From the NCBI GenBank assembly GCA_031403155.1, contig JANNSX010000203.1:1-10411 (forward strand): 10,411 bases of DNA, written 5' to 3'. This stretch comes from JANNSX01 sp031403155 (lineage in GTDB: Bacteria > Pseudomonadota > Alphaproteobacteria > Rhizobiales > Hyphomicrobiaceae). The position numbers and the translations under genes were made by a program. The notes below the pieces were generated by a model that saw only the letters and a list, made by a program, of their open reading frames with translations, searched no databases and was not told the DNA's origin. Position 1 is the stretch's first letter. Every line of letters starts with the position of its first letter. Positions 1 through 7,459 of this stretch are shown one piece after another.

Positions 1-29
1 GGGGCTTCGCGGCGGCTACCATTCCCCAC

Positions 30-557
30 ATGAGCACTCATCCGGCCTTCCCCGATCCTCGTCCGTCTGCCATGAGCCGCGAAGCTTTCGTTGCCCGCTT
101 CGGGATCGTCTATGAACATTCGCCCTGGGTCGCCGAGCGCGTCTTCGATGTTGGACTAAGCCCCGGCGATGACGGTCCGGCGGGCCTCTCGACACGCATG
201 CGCGGCATTGTCGAGGCAGCCGGAGAAGTGGCATGGCTCACGCTGTTGCGGGCGCACCCGGAGCTCGCCGGCAAGCTTGCTGTTGCCGGCGGCCTGACGA
301 AGGACTCGGCCTCCGAGCAATCCTCGGCCGGGCTCGACCAATGCACCGAGGCCGAATTCCGCCGCTTCCATGAGTTGAATGCGACCTACCGCGACCGCTT
401 CGGATTTCCCTTCATCATAGCGGTGCGCGGACTGACGCGTCATGAGATTCTCGCAGCCTTCGAGAAGCGTGTGAATCACACGCGGGAGGCGGAGATCAGG
501 ACGGCCCTCGACCAGGTACACAGGATCGCGCGGCTCCGCCTTGAGGCGATGTGTTGA
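30..557 (+). CDS. uraD: 2-oxo-4-hydroxy-4-carboxy-5-ureidoimidazoline (OHCU) decarboxylase
   Basis: The 175-residue product matches the UraD family, which decarboxylates OHCU to S-allantoin as the last step of urate breakdown in the cytoplasm. Visible family features are EHSPWVAE (29-36), the catalytic-type His in AHPELAGK (His76), the SASEQ segment with the expected acidic residue (Glu96), FGFPFIIAVRG (124-134), and an Arg-rich C-terminal helix. The length is usual for the family. The ATG at 30 is chosen because it gives about 28 residues before EHSPW, as in typical homologues. No clear Shine-Dalgarno site is visible, and the frame stays open to base 1, so an upstream start or an N-terminal partner domain cannot be excluded. 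Another frame ends with TGA at 31-33, so an upstream gene could overlap by ATGA. The gene converges with the hydrolase gene on the other side of 558-864. Confidence 0.93.
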   Translation: MSTHPAFPDPRPSAMSREAFVARFGIVYEHSPWVAERVFDVGLSPGDDGPAGLSTRMRGIVEAAGEVAWLTLLRAHPELAGKLAVAGGLTKDSASEQSSAGLDQCTEAEFRRFHELNATYRDRFGFPFIIAVRGLTRHEILAAFEKRVNHTREAEIRTALDQVHRIARLRLEAMC

Positions 558-638
558 TGGCAATTCATGCCGCTTCAGTCTTGATCGTTCCGATCTTGCG
601 CGGTCGGAAGTGCCGGGCGGCTGCAAGCTCTCTCCGCA

Positions 639-792
639 CGTCATCCCGGCCAGCGCGCGAAGCGCGCGTGGGCCGGGACCTGCGTGCGCGAGATGCCGGA
701 CGAGACCTGTCCACTCGCGGAAAGACCTCGTTCCACCACAGGCCCGCACGGGTCCCGGACCAACGGGGCTTCGCCCCTTGTCCGGGATGACG
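639..792. repeat. REP/BIME-like double-hairpin intergenic element
   Basis: The 154-bp block begins with CGTCATCCCGG (639-649) and ends with its exact reverse complement CCGGGATGACG (782-792). Two hairpins sit at the ends. The first pairs CCCGGCC (645-651) with GGCCGGG (671-677), with an inner GCGCGC/GCGCGC stem around a GAA loop. The second pairs TCCCGGAC (753-760) with GTCCGGGA (780-787), with an inner GGGGC/GCCCC stem around TTC. It lies between two convergent genes, a usual place for REP-type repeats, and could act as a bidirectional transcription stop. Similar GTCATCCCGG palindromes are common in Hyphomicrobiales genomes (recollection, not searched). The rest of 558-864 shows no gene I can support; short ORFs there are products of the palindromes. 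Confidence 0.75.
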
Positions 793-864
793 TTCTGGGA
801 GAGGGCATGCGATCCAAAGACCTCGAGGGCGCTGCTTCGTTCATCGATCACCCGGGTACGGCAT

Positions 865-1425
865 TCACATCAATAGGGCCTGCAGCTCCTTGAATTCCGG
901 CGTCCCGGCGCGCTCGAGCCATTCGAACATCACCATTTCGTTGTCGACGATTTGGGCGCCCGCGTCACGCATGCGGTCGATGGCAAGCGCCCGGCTCGAT
1001 GCGGTACGCGAGCCGATGGCATCGGCGCAGAGAAAAACCTGGTAGCCATCCGCCAGCAGATCGAGCACACTCTGCAGCACGCAGACATGCGCCTCCATGC
1101 CGGCGACGACGATCTGGTCGCGGCCTTGCGATCTCGTCCTGCCAAGATGCGCCGCCAGTCCCGGATTGGCCAGACAAGAGAACTCGACCTTGTCGAGGCG
1201 CGCGGCCTCGTTGCCGGCCGCCTCGAGCAACCGGGGCGTGGTCGGCCCCAACCCCTTCGGATACTGCTCCGAAATCGTGATCGGCACCTCGAGGCGCCGG
1301 GCGTAGCGGATCAGCCGCTCGCTCGCGTGAACCACCCGCTCATGGCCGTCGATCGTCGTCAGCAGCCGGTCCTGTACGTCGATGACGAGGAGTTGCGATC
1401 GCGCGCGTTGCATCCGTTGGCTCAT
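865..1425 (-). CDS. isochorismatase-family cysteine hydrolase
   Basis: The 186-residue protein has the isochorismatase-like hydrolase fold and its Asp-Lys-Cys triad: Asp16 in LLVIDVQ, Lys79 in LDKVEFSC and Cys115 in GMEAHVCVLQS. The Gly-Met-Glu segment (109-111) fits the conserved cis-peptide turn before the nucleophile. The SEQYPKGLG segment (52-60) resembles the ISOC1/ISOC2-type subgroup more than true isochorismatases or nicotinamidases. The substrate cannot be assigned. The ATG overlaps the stop of the upstream peptidase-cupin gene (ATGA at 1425-1422), so the two are probably translationally coupled. A GGTGAG-like ribosome site lies 5 nt before the ATG. Confidence 0.9.
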   Translation of the reverse strand: MSQRMQRARSQLLVIDVQDRLLTTIDGHERVVHASERLIRYARRLEVPITISEQYPKGLGPTTPRLLEAAGNEAARLDKVEFSCLANPGLAAHLGRTRSQGRDQIVVAGMEAHVCVLQSVLDLLADGYQVFLCADAIGSRTASSRALAIDRMRDAGAQIVDNEMVMFEWLERAGTPEFKELQALLM

Positions 1426-3896
1426 GTCCGCTCACCGCCCTTCGGTCCCCAGAACACGACCCAGGTCACGAAATCCTCCGACATATGCGAGAACCGGTGC
1501 CTGTCGTGCGCCGCGACGAACAAGACGTCGCCGGTCTCGACCGGTGTCGTCGAACCCTCGTGCCAGAAGTCGGCGGAGCCCGAGACGACGAAGTACAGCT
1601 CGTCCTGCTCGTGCGGCGATTGGTTGTCCACAGCCCTCGGTGCGAACACCTCGACCGACATGGTGCCGTGCCGCATGGCCTCGGAGAAGGGTTCCCCCGC
1701 TGGCCAGATGGAAGTCCGGGTTCCGGGGATGCGCTCGAGCACGTCGCTCAGCGACACTTTCATGGTGGGTGTTGCTCCGGCGGGTTTCGTTGTCGCGTTG
1801 CCGGCCATGCCGGAAACCTTCAGTGCGAAGGCATAGGCGAGTGCTGTTTCCTTCAGCCGTTCGAAACGGCCGGAAGCGCCGCCGTGGCCCGCATCCATGT
1901 TGGTTTTCAGGAGCAGAAGATTGTCGCCGGTCTTGAGGTGGCGGAGCTTGGCCACCCACTTCGCCGGCTCCCAATAGGTGACGCGCGGATCGGTGAGCCC
2001 CGCCATGGCGAGGATGTGCGGATAGGCCTTCGCCTCGACATTCTCGTAGGGCGCGTAGGCGCGGATGGTCTCGTAGTCGGCGGCATTCAGGATCGGATTG
2101 CCCCATTCGGGCCATTCCGGCGGTGTCAGCGGCAGCGTGTCGTCGAGCATGGTGTTCAAGGCGTCGACAAACGGCACCTCGGCGATGATGCCGAGAAACA
2201 GATCGGGCGCCATGTTGGCGATGGCGCCCATGAGCAACCCGCCCGCCGACCCGCCATGGCCGACGATGCGCCCGCGCGCGCCGTAGCCGAGCGCCGCCAG
2301 GTGTTCGCCGGCGGCAATGAAATCCTTGAAGGTGTTGATCTTCTTCTCGCGCTTGCCTTCCGTGTACCAACGATAACCCTTGTCCTTGCCGCCGCGGATG
2401 TGGGCGATGGCATAGACGAAGCCGCGCTCGACGAGGGATAGGCGCGCCGTCGAGAAGCCCGCCGGGATCGAAAGGCCGTAGGAGCCGTAGCCGTAGAGAA
2501 GGAGTGGGGCCGAACCGTCGATCGGCGTCGAACTCAAGTGCAGGAGCGAGACCGGCACGGTCTCGCCATCGGGCGCCGGGGCCATGATCCGGCGCGTGAC
2601 ATAGCGCGATGGCTCGTGCCCGCTCGGCACCTCCTGGCGCTTCCGCAGACGCCGTTCACGGCTCTCCATGTCGTAGTCGTAGACCTCGGTGGGGGTAGCG
2701 AGGGAGGAGTAGCTGAAACGCAGGTTGGTCGTGTCGTATTCGTAGCCATCGGAGGAGCCGAGCGCATAGGCCGCCTCGTCGAAGGCGATGGCGTGCTCGG
2801 CGCCGTCCGTCCAGCGGCGGATGATGATCCGCGGCAGCCCGCCCTCGCGCTCGAGCCTGACGAGATGGTGCTTGAAGGCCGTGTGGTCGAGGATGAGGCG
2901 GCCGGGCACGTGCTTCTCGATCTCGGTCCAGTACTCTGGAGAAGCAGCTTCGATCGGCGTCGTGACAATCTTGAAGTCTTCGGCGCCGTCCCGGTTGGTG
3001 AGGATAACGAGTCCATCGCCGTGATGGTCGACCTCGTACTCGTGGCCGGGCTCGCGGACTGCCACCACCTTTGGCACAGCCCCGGGCGTCGATGCCTCGA
3101 TGAGATAGGCTTCCGATGTCTCGTGATCATGCGTCGAGACCACGAGAAAGCGCCCCGACAGCGTCTTGCCGACGCCGACGAAGAATCCGGGATCGGTCTC
3201 GCGGTAGACGAGCGCGTCGTCGTCGGCCGGCGTGCCGAGCTTGTGGAGGTAGACCGCGAACGGCCGGTGGTTGTCGTCGAGGCGGGTGTAGAGGATCGTC
3301 TTGTTGTCGGCTGCCCATGCGAGATTGCCGTTGGTGTCGCCGATCTCGTCGGCGAGATCGCTGCCCGTGGCAATATCGCGAATGCGGATCGTGTAGATTT
3401 CGGAGCCCTTGGTGTCGGTCGCATAGGCAATGAGATCGTGATTGGGGGAATGCTCGGCGGCGCCGAGCGAGAAATAGGACAGCCCCTGGCCCATGGCATC
3501 GCCGTCGATCAGCACCTGATCGGGGGCCGATTCGGTCCGCCGAGGCTTGCGGCAGAAGCGTCCGTACTCGCCACCCGTGACGTAGCTCGTGTAGTAGGCC
3601 CAGTCGCCGTCGGGTGCGGGTACGGTCGAGTCATCCTCCTTGATGCGCGCCTTCATCTCGGCGAAGAGCGTGGCCTGCAGAGCCTCGGTGTCGGCAAGCG
3701 CGGCGGCCGCATAGGCGTTCTCGGCCTCGAGCACGGCGCGGATATCAGCGGGGAGCTTGGCGGGGTCGCGCATCACCTCCTGCCAGTTCTCCGCCTTGAG
3801 CCAGCGGAAGTTGTCGTCCAACACGAAGCCGTGATGGGTCTGTCGCGTCGGCCGGCGCTCGGCGAGAGGCGGGGAGGGGTTCGAACCTGCGGTCAC
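1422..3896 (-). CDS. oligopeptidase B-type S9 serine peptidase with C-terminal cupin domain
   Basis: The 824-residue product is an S9A oligopeptidase, a cytosolic enzyme that cuts short peptides, in OpB after Lys or Arg. Residues 1-430 form the N-terminal part with the seven-bladed propeller (TRQTHHGFVLDDNFRWL near 17-33). Residues 440-695 are the alpha/beta-hydrolase domain, with Ser550 in GHGGSAGG, Asp636 in GLTDPRV and His671 in DAGHGG. WYTEGK, KKINTFKDF and an acidic PPEWPEWGNP segment (592-601) favour oligopeptidase B over prolyl oligopeptidase. The peptidase would normally end near residue 705. The frame continues through a short linker into a cupin (712-824) with HEQDELYFVVSG (762-773) and GDVLFVAAHDRH (789-800). 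The GTG start at 3896 has GAGGA at 3908-3904, 7 nt away; the nearby ATG is out of frame and stops at once. It forms an operon with the isochorismatase-like gene. Confidence 0.88.
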   Translation of the reverse strand: MTAGSNPSPPLAERRPTRQTHHGFVLDDNFRWLKAENWQEVMRDPAKLPADIRAVLEAENAYAAAALADTEALQATLFAEMKARIKEDDSTVPAPDGDWAYYTSYVTGGEYGRFCRKPRRTESAPDQVLIDGDAMGQGLSYFSLGAAEHSPNHDLIAYATDTKGSEIYTIRIRDIATGSDLADEIGDTNGNLAWAADNKTILYTRLDDNHRPFAVYLHKLGTPADDDALVYRETDPGFFVGVGKTLSGRFLVVSTHDHETSEAYLIEASTPGAVPKVVAVREPGHEYEVDHHGDGLVILTNRDGAEDFKIVTTPIEAASPEYWTEIEKHVPGRLILDHTAFKHHLVRLEREGGLPRIIIRRWTDGAEHAIAFDEAAYALGSSDGYEYDTTNLRFSYSSLATPTEVYDYDMESRERRLRKRQEVPSGHEPSRYVTRRIMAPAPDGETVPVSLLHLSSTPIDGSAPLLLYGYGSYGLSIPAGFSTARLSLVERGFVYAIAHIRGGKDKGYRWYTEGKREKKINTFKDFIAAGEHLAALGYGARGRIVGHGGSAGGLLMGAIANMAPDLFLGIIAEVPFVDALNTMLDDTLPLTPPEWPEWGNPILNAADYETIRAYAPYENVEAKAYPHILAMAGLTDPRVTYWEPAKWVAKLRHLKTGDNLLLLKTNMDAGHGGASGRFERLKETALAYAFALKVSGMAGNATTKPAGATPTMKVSLSDVLERIPGTRTSIWPAGEPFSEAMRHGTMSVEVFAPRAVDNQSPHEQDELYFVVSGSADFWHEGSTTPVETGDVLFVAAHDRHRFSHMSEDFVTWVVFWGPKGGERT
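1425..1763 (-). other. cupin domain of the fusion, or an internally initiated cupin protein
   Basis: This part of the peptidase frame encodes a complete small cupin of about 112 residues beginning at Met712 (ATG at 1763-1761). Cupin motif 1 is H-x-Q-D-E-L-Y followed by G773, so the usual second His is Gln764. Motif 2 contains His797 and His800 after GD. A GGAG lies 11 nt before the internal ATG, a weak ribosome site at a long distance. It may therefore be made only as part of the fusion, or also as a separate protein. The domain resembles small stand-alone cupins; no substrate can be read from it. Confidence 0.6.
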
Positions 3897-3903
3897 GACG
3901 GCA

Positions 3904-3908
3904 TCCTC
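3904..3908 (-). promoter_or_regulatory. ribosome binding site of the peptidase-cupin gene
   Basis: GAGGA on the minus strand, 7 nt before the GTG at 3896. It decides for the GTG start because the ATG next to it is out of frame and meets TGA after three codons. Confidence 0.6.
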
Positions 3909-3924
3909 GATTTGGTGTGGGGCC

Positions 3925-4087
3925 AGTGTGGCGTCGCGCCATAGTTGACCAATAGCGCGGCACGATCCTAGTCAACTATGGCGCGATGAACGCCACACGA
4001 AGCTCATGATATTGCTAGTGGCCCTCATGTCGCGCCAAAATCGGACGGACGTCCGGCGAGTATGCGATTTTGGCGCGACGGGCCACT
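3925..4087. repeat. 163-bp two-hairpin intergenic element, copy 1
   Basis: Hairpin A pairs GTGTGGCGT (3926-3934) with ACGCCACAC (3990-3998) and CGCGCCATAGTTGAC (3935-3949) with GTCAACTATGGCGCG (3971-3985). It has a 21-nt loop and an ATGA bulge on the right arm. Hairpin B pairs CTAGTGGCCC (4015-4024) with GGGCCACTAG (4080-4089) and GTCGCGCCAAAATCG (4029-4043) with CGATTTTGGCGCGAC (4065-4079). It has a 21-nt loop and a TCAT bulge on the left arm. A 16-nt linker separates them. The ends form imperfect terminal inverted repeats sharing AGTG and GTCGCGCCA. No coding capacity is seen. It lies between the divergent peptidase and MFS genes, 28 nt from the peptidase start. Confidence 0.93.
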
Positions 4088-4232
4088 AGCCTCGCCAGCT
4101 CAAATCCAACCAAAGCCGGTCGCGATGTGCGGCGTCAAGGCAGGGAATGGCTGTTCCGCGCGATCTGCAGCTTGCTTCGCCCGATGCCATCGGCTTCGAT
4201 GATGGCGACTCGCGTTTCCGAAAGAGAGCCAC

Positions 4233-5441
4233 GTGACCACCGCCACCGCCGGCATCGCTTCGAGACCGCTGCTGCCGATCCTGTTGGCGCTGAGCGGCGC
4301 GCATCTGCTCAACGACGTTATCCAGTCGATGATGCCGGCGATGTACCCGCTGTTCAAGGAGAGCTACGGGCTGAGCTTCGCGCAGATCGGCCTGATCACC
4401 ATCGCTTTTCAGGTGACCTCGTCGATTCTGCAGCCCGCCATCGGCTACCTGACGGACCGGCGGCCCTGGCCCTATGCCATGGTGCTCGGCATGGGGGCGA
4501 CGCTGATCGGGCTGTTGGGCCTCGCCTTCGCGCACAGCTATTCCGTCATACTGCTCTCGGCGGCGACCGTCGGGCTGGGCTCGGCCGTGTTCCACCCGGA
4601 GGCAACGCGCATGGCGCGGCATGCGGCCGCCGGCCAGCAGGGGCTGGCGCAAGGGATTTTCCAGATCGGCGGCCATGCCGGATATGCGATCGGTCCGCTA
4701 CTCGCGGCGGCGATCGTGGTGCCGCGCGGGCAAGCGAGCCTCAGTCTTCTGTCCATCGTCGCGCTCGCCGCCATGGTGCTGATGGCCTGGACCGGCCGGC
4801 GCTACGCTCAGATGCGGCGCGAGCAGGCCGCTGCGGGGGCTACCGGAGCGGCGATCGGTGCGAGCGGCGGCCCGTCGCTCTCGAGAGGCCGCGTGGTCTT
4901 CGCCATGGCCGTTCTGGTCATGCTCCTCTTGTCGAAACACGCCTACACGGCGGCCTTCGCCACCTACTACACATTTTATCTGATCGAGCGCTTCGGCGTT
5001 TCGGTGCAGGCCTCTCAGGTGCTGCTGTTTCTCTATCTCGTCGTCGGCACGCTCGGCGTGATCGTGGGCGGCATGGTCGGCGATCGGATCGGCCGCGATC
5101 GTGCCATCTGGATTTCGATCCTCGGCACGCTGCCCTTCGCGCTGATGCTGCCCTATGCCGGACTGTTCTGGACCGTTGTACTCTCCATCATCATCAGCTT
5201 CATCATCGCGAGCGCCTTCTCGTCGATCCTTATCTTCGCGATCGACCTCGTGCCGCACCGCGTCGGTCTCGTTGGCGGATTGTTCTACGGGCTAGCCTTC
5301 GGGCTCGGCGGCATCGCCGCCGGCGTCATCGGAGTGCTGGCCGACAAGATCGGCATCATCGAGGTGTTCAAACTCTGCGCCTGGCTGCCGGCGTTAGGGC
5401 TGCTGGCGATTTTCCTGCCGCGATCGCCGCGCAATCACTGA
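4233..5441 (+). CDS. MFS transporter, fosmidomycin-resistance (Fsr) family
   Basis: The 402-residue integral membrane protein has the Fsr-type opening SGAHLLNDVIQSMMPAMYPL (21-40). GYLTDRRPWP (71-80) and GGMVGDRIGRDR (269-280) match the MFS motif A loops of the two halves, and HPEATRMARHAA (121-132) is typical of Fsr relatives. About twelve hydrophobic segments are visible, with a polar central loop around 190-220 separating two six-helix halves. Family members are inner-membrane drug:proton antiporters; the real substrate here is unknown. The GTG at 4233 is chosen because homology begins just after it. GAGAG lies 4 nt upstream, and the ATG at 4201 is in another frame. The gene is divergent from the peptidase gene and convergent with msrB. 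Confidence 0.9.
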   Translation: MTTATAGIASRPLLPILLALSGAHLLNDVIQSMMPAMYPLFKESYGLSFAQIGLITIAFQVTSSILQPAIGYLTDRRPWPYAMVLGMGATLIGLLGLAFAHSYSVILLSAATVGLGSAVFHPEATRMARHAAAGQQGLAQGIFQIGGHAGYAIGPLLAAAIVVPRGQASLSLLSIVALAAMVLMAWTGRRYAQMRREQAAAGATGAAIGASGGPSLSRGRVVFAMAVLVMLLLSKHAYTAAFATYYTFYLIERFGVSVQASQVLLFLYLVVGTLGVIVGGMVGDRIGRDRAIWISILGTLPFALMLPYAGLFWTVVLSIIISFIIASAFSSILIFAIDLVPHRVGLVGGLFYGLAFGLGGIAAGVIGVLADKIGIIEVFKLCAWLPALGLLAIFLPRSPRNH

Positions 5442-5446
5442 GTCCG

Positions 5447-5587
5447 TCACACCATGGCGACAGCGACGATGTCCGGCGTCCCTGACGTGATAAGGCGAAG
5501 GCCTCTCGACCGGGCGACCGGCAGGACGCCGCACACATAGGCGGTCGCGAGCCCCGTATAGAGCCGCTCTGAGGCATCGTCCGCCAT
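5447..5587 (-). CDS. possible 46-residue ORF coupled to msrB
   Basis: An ATG at 5587 overlaps the msrB stop codon (TGATG), which would allow re-initiation. The frame encodes 46 residues (starting MADDASERLY, ending DIVAVAMV) with no domain I recognise and no clear ribosome site of its own. In a GC-rich genome such an ORF can occur by chance, so it is a candidate only. Confidence 0.2.
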   Translation of the reverse strand: MADDASERLYTGLATAYVCGVLPVARSRGLRLITSGTPDIVAVAMV

Positions 5588-5994
5588 CAGTCTTTGCTGT
5601 CCGGCGCGAGCTTCAGCGCGACTCCATTGATGCAGTAGCGCAAACCCGTCGGCTTTGGACCATCTGGAAAGACATGCCCCAGATGCGCTTCGCACTTGGC
5701 GCAATGCACCTCGGTGCGCCGCATGAAGAAGGCGCGGTCCTCTTTCGCCTCGACCGCTTCGGCCGACGCGGGCTCGTAATAGCTCGGCCAGCCGGTGCCT
5801 GAATCGAATTTGGCCTTGGAGGAGAACAGCGCCTCGCCGCAGCACACGCACATGTAGATGCCGGCCGTCTTCTCCTGGTTGTAGGGGTGCGAGAAGGCGC
5901 GCTCGGTGCCGTGCTCGCGGGTGACATAGTAGGCTTCCGATGAGAGCTCGGCCTGCCAGTCCTTATCCGTCTTGGGGCGCGCGGGGTTGGTCAT
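5587..5994 (-). CDS. msrB: peptide-methionine (R)-S-oxide reductase
   Basis: The 135-residue cytoplasmic protein reduces methionine-R-sulfoxide in proteins. Zinc-site cysteines appear as C49-V-C-C52 and C98-A-K-C101. The catalytic Cys is C121 in LRYCING, a variant of the common R(F/Y)C(I/V)N motif. The substrate-binding SGTGWPSYY (65-73) has Thr67 where many MsrB proteins carry a resolving Cys, so regeneration may use another cysteine or thioredoxin directly. HLGHVFPDGP (104-113) is typical of the family. The ATG at 5994 is chosen for its GAGGA at 6004-6000, 5 nt upstream, and for full family length. A longer open frame upstream has no family similarity and runs antisense into the next gene. 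Divergent from the ion transporter gene. Confidence 0.95.
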   Translation of the reverse strand: MTNPARPKTDKDWQAELSSEAYYVTREHGTERAFSHPYNQEKTAGIYMCVCCGEALFSSKAKFDSGTGWPSYYEPASAEAVEAKEDRAFFMRRTEVHCAKCEAHLGHVFPDGPKPTGLRYCINGVALKLAPDSKD

Positions 5995-5999
5995 GGCTG

Positions 6000-6004
6000 T
6001 CCTC
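6000..6004 (-). promoter_or_regulatory. ribosome binding site of msrB
   Basis: GAGGA on the minus strand, 5 nt before the ATG at 5994. It supports the 135-residue start against the longer upstream extension. Confidence 0.6.
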
Positions 6005-6091
6005 GTGGATGGACCCGTCGTGGACTTATGTAGGCCAGTGATCGCCGAATATCGAGACCATCCTTGATCACTCCATCGTGTCCGATTGCTG

Positions 6092-6119
6092 TTGCGGGCC
6101 GAACTCGCGCCAGTATAAC
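6092..6119 (+). promoter_or_regulatory. candidate promoter of the ion transporter gene
   Basis: TTGCGG (6092-6097) and TATAAC (6114-6119) are separated by 16 nt and lie about 30 nt before the start codon at 6152. This fits a sigma-70 type promoter with a short leader. It is judged by eye only. Confidence 0.35.
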
Positions 6120-6151
6120 ACGCGCTCCGGCCGGATCGGGAGGCGCACTCA

Positions 6152-7459
6152 ATGAGGCGATGGATAACCGCTGGGTTCTTCGTGGCAGTTGTTGCGTTCT
6201 TGGCCAGTTCCGCGCCTGCTGCAGCCGCTACGCCCGTCGACGCCATGCCACTCAATCGCTTGTTCGGCATCCCGATCGAGTTCCTGCTGTTCGCGGCAAC
6301 GCTGATCGGAGTGGCACTCTTTCATCACAAGACGCTGCAAGTGGCGTTGACCGGACTTGCGGCGATCATCGCTTACAAGCTTCTTTTTTCGAGCTTTCAC
6401 GGCGGCACGGGACTTTCGGGCTTGCTAGGTCATTTCACTCATGAATGGGTGCTGCTCACAAATCTGCTCCTGCTCCTCACCGGCTTCGGCTTGCTTTCCC
6501 GCCATTTCGAGGCGAGCCGCGTTCCCGACGAGATGCCGGCCATTCTGCCCGACGACTGGAAGGGCGGTTTCGCGCTGCTCACCATCATCTTTGTTCTGTC
6601 GGCCTTCCTCGACAACATCGCCGCCGCCATCATCGGCGCGACGATTGCGGGGAAAGTGTTCCGCGACAAGGTGCATATCGGCTATCTTGCCGCCATCGTG
6701 GCGGCCTCGAACGCGGGTGGCGCCGGTAGCGTCGTTGGCGACACGACGACGACCATGATGTGGATCGCAGGCGTCAACCCGCTCGACGTCCTGCCCGCTT
6801 TCGTTGCTTCCGCTGTGGCACTCGTCATCTTCGGTATTCCGGCTTCGCTCATGCAGCATCGCCACCAACCAATCATGAAGAACATCGAGGGGCGGTTCGA
6901 GATCGACTGGGCGCGCGTCGCGATCGTGGTGTTGATCCTTGTTGTTGCCGTCGCCGCTAACATCTCGACGAACATCGGCGCGCCGGAGCTGGCCGCGTCC
7001 CTCCCGATCCTGGGACTTGCAGTCTGGGCGGTGCTGCTCCTGACCAGTGGCTGGCGCATGCCCGACTGGTCGATCCTGCCGGAGACGGTCAAGGGATCGG
7101 TGTTCCTGCTGGGGCTCGTCGCCTCGGCCTCGTTGATGCCGGTCGAGGAACTGCCCTCGGCCTCCTGGCAAACCGCCTTTGGCCTCGGCTTCGTCTCGGC
7201 CGTTTTCGACAACATTCCGCTGACGGCCTTATCGCTCCAGCAAGGCGGTTACGATTGGGGGCTGCTCGCTTTCGCCGTCGGCTTCGGCGGCTCGATGATC
7301 TGGTTCGGTTCGTCGGCGGGCGTCGCCGTCGCCAATCTCAGGCCCGAGGCCCGCTCGGTCGGCCTGTGGCTGCGCCACGGCTGGCCAGTGGCGGTCGCCT
7401 ATGTCATCGGTTTTTTTGCTTACCTGTTACTTCTCGGCTGGCATCCGGCGCAAATATGA
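6152..7459 (+). CDS. NhaD/ArsB-like ion transporter (ion transporter superfamily)
   Basis: The 435-residue inner-membrane protein belongs to the ion transporter superfamily that includes NhaD Na+/H+ antiporters, ArsB and CitM permeases. The N-terminus (1-27) looks like a signal peptide ending in APAAAA, as in NhaD. Two half-repeats carry matching DN motifs, AFLDNIAAAIIGATI (151-165) and VFDNIPLTAL (361-370). Each is followed by a small-residue helix: SNAGGAGSVVGDTTTTMMW (186-204) and GGSMIWFGSSAG (379-390). The substrate is not certain; sodium/proton exchange is the best guess and an organic anion is possible. GGGAGG lies 8 nt before the ATG. No terminator is obvious after the stop. Confidence 0.82.
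   Translation: MRRWITAGFFVAVVAFLASSAPAAAATPVDAMPLNRLFGIPIEFLLFAATLIGVALFHHKTLQVALTGLAAIIAYKLLFSSFHGGTGLSGLLGHFTHEWVLLTNLLLLLTGFGLLSRHFEASRVPDEMPAILPDDWKGGFALLTIIFVLSAFLDNIAAAIIGATIAGKVFRDKVHIGYLAAIVAASNAGGAGSVVGDTTTTMMWIAGVNPLDVLPAFVASAVALVIFGIPASLMQHRHQPIMKNIEGRFEIDWARVAIVVLILVVAVAANISTNIGAPELAASLPILGLAVWAVLLLTSGWRMPDWSILPETVKGSVFLLGLVASASLMPVEELPSASWQTAFGLGFVSAVFDNIPLTALSLQQGGYDWGLLAFAVGFGGSMIWFGSSAGVAVANLRPEARSVGLWLRHGWPVAVAYVIGFFAYLLLLGWHPAQI

Noticed and set aside
541..876. Small ORFs across the 558-864 intergenic region on both strands
   Set aside because: They are generated by the palindromic repeat, and their sequences mirror each other.
30..1425. uraD and the isochorismatase-like gene as one purine-degradation operon
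   Set aside because: They are on opposite strands and convergent, and the hydrolase resembles ISOC-type proteins, not a ureide hydrolase.
952..1836. 294-codon plus-strand frame opposite the hydrolase and cupin region
   Set aside because: Antisense shadow of two well-supported genes.
2538..3944. 468-codon open frame antisense to the peptidase gene
   Set aside because: It mirrors the codon pattern of the real S9 gene in GC-rich DNA and encodes no recognisable family.
4070..5485. 471-codon open frame over the MFS gene
   Set aside because: The Arg/Ala/His-rich product is the typical shift-frame shadow of a real membrane protein gene, and it starts inside the repeat.
5995..6270. N-terminal extension of MsrB to 227 residues
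   Set aside because: The added residues have no family similarity and run antisense through the start of the transporter gene; the internal ATG has a good GAGGA site.
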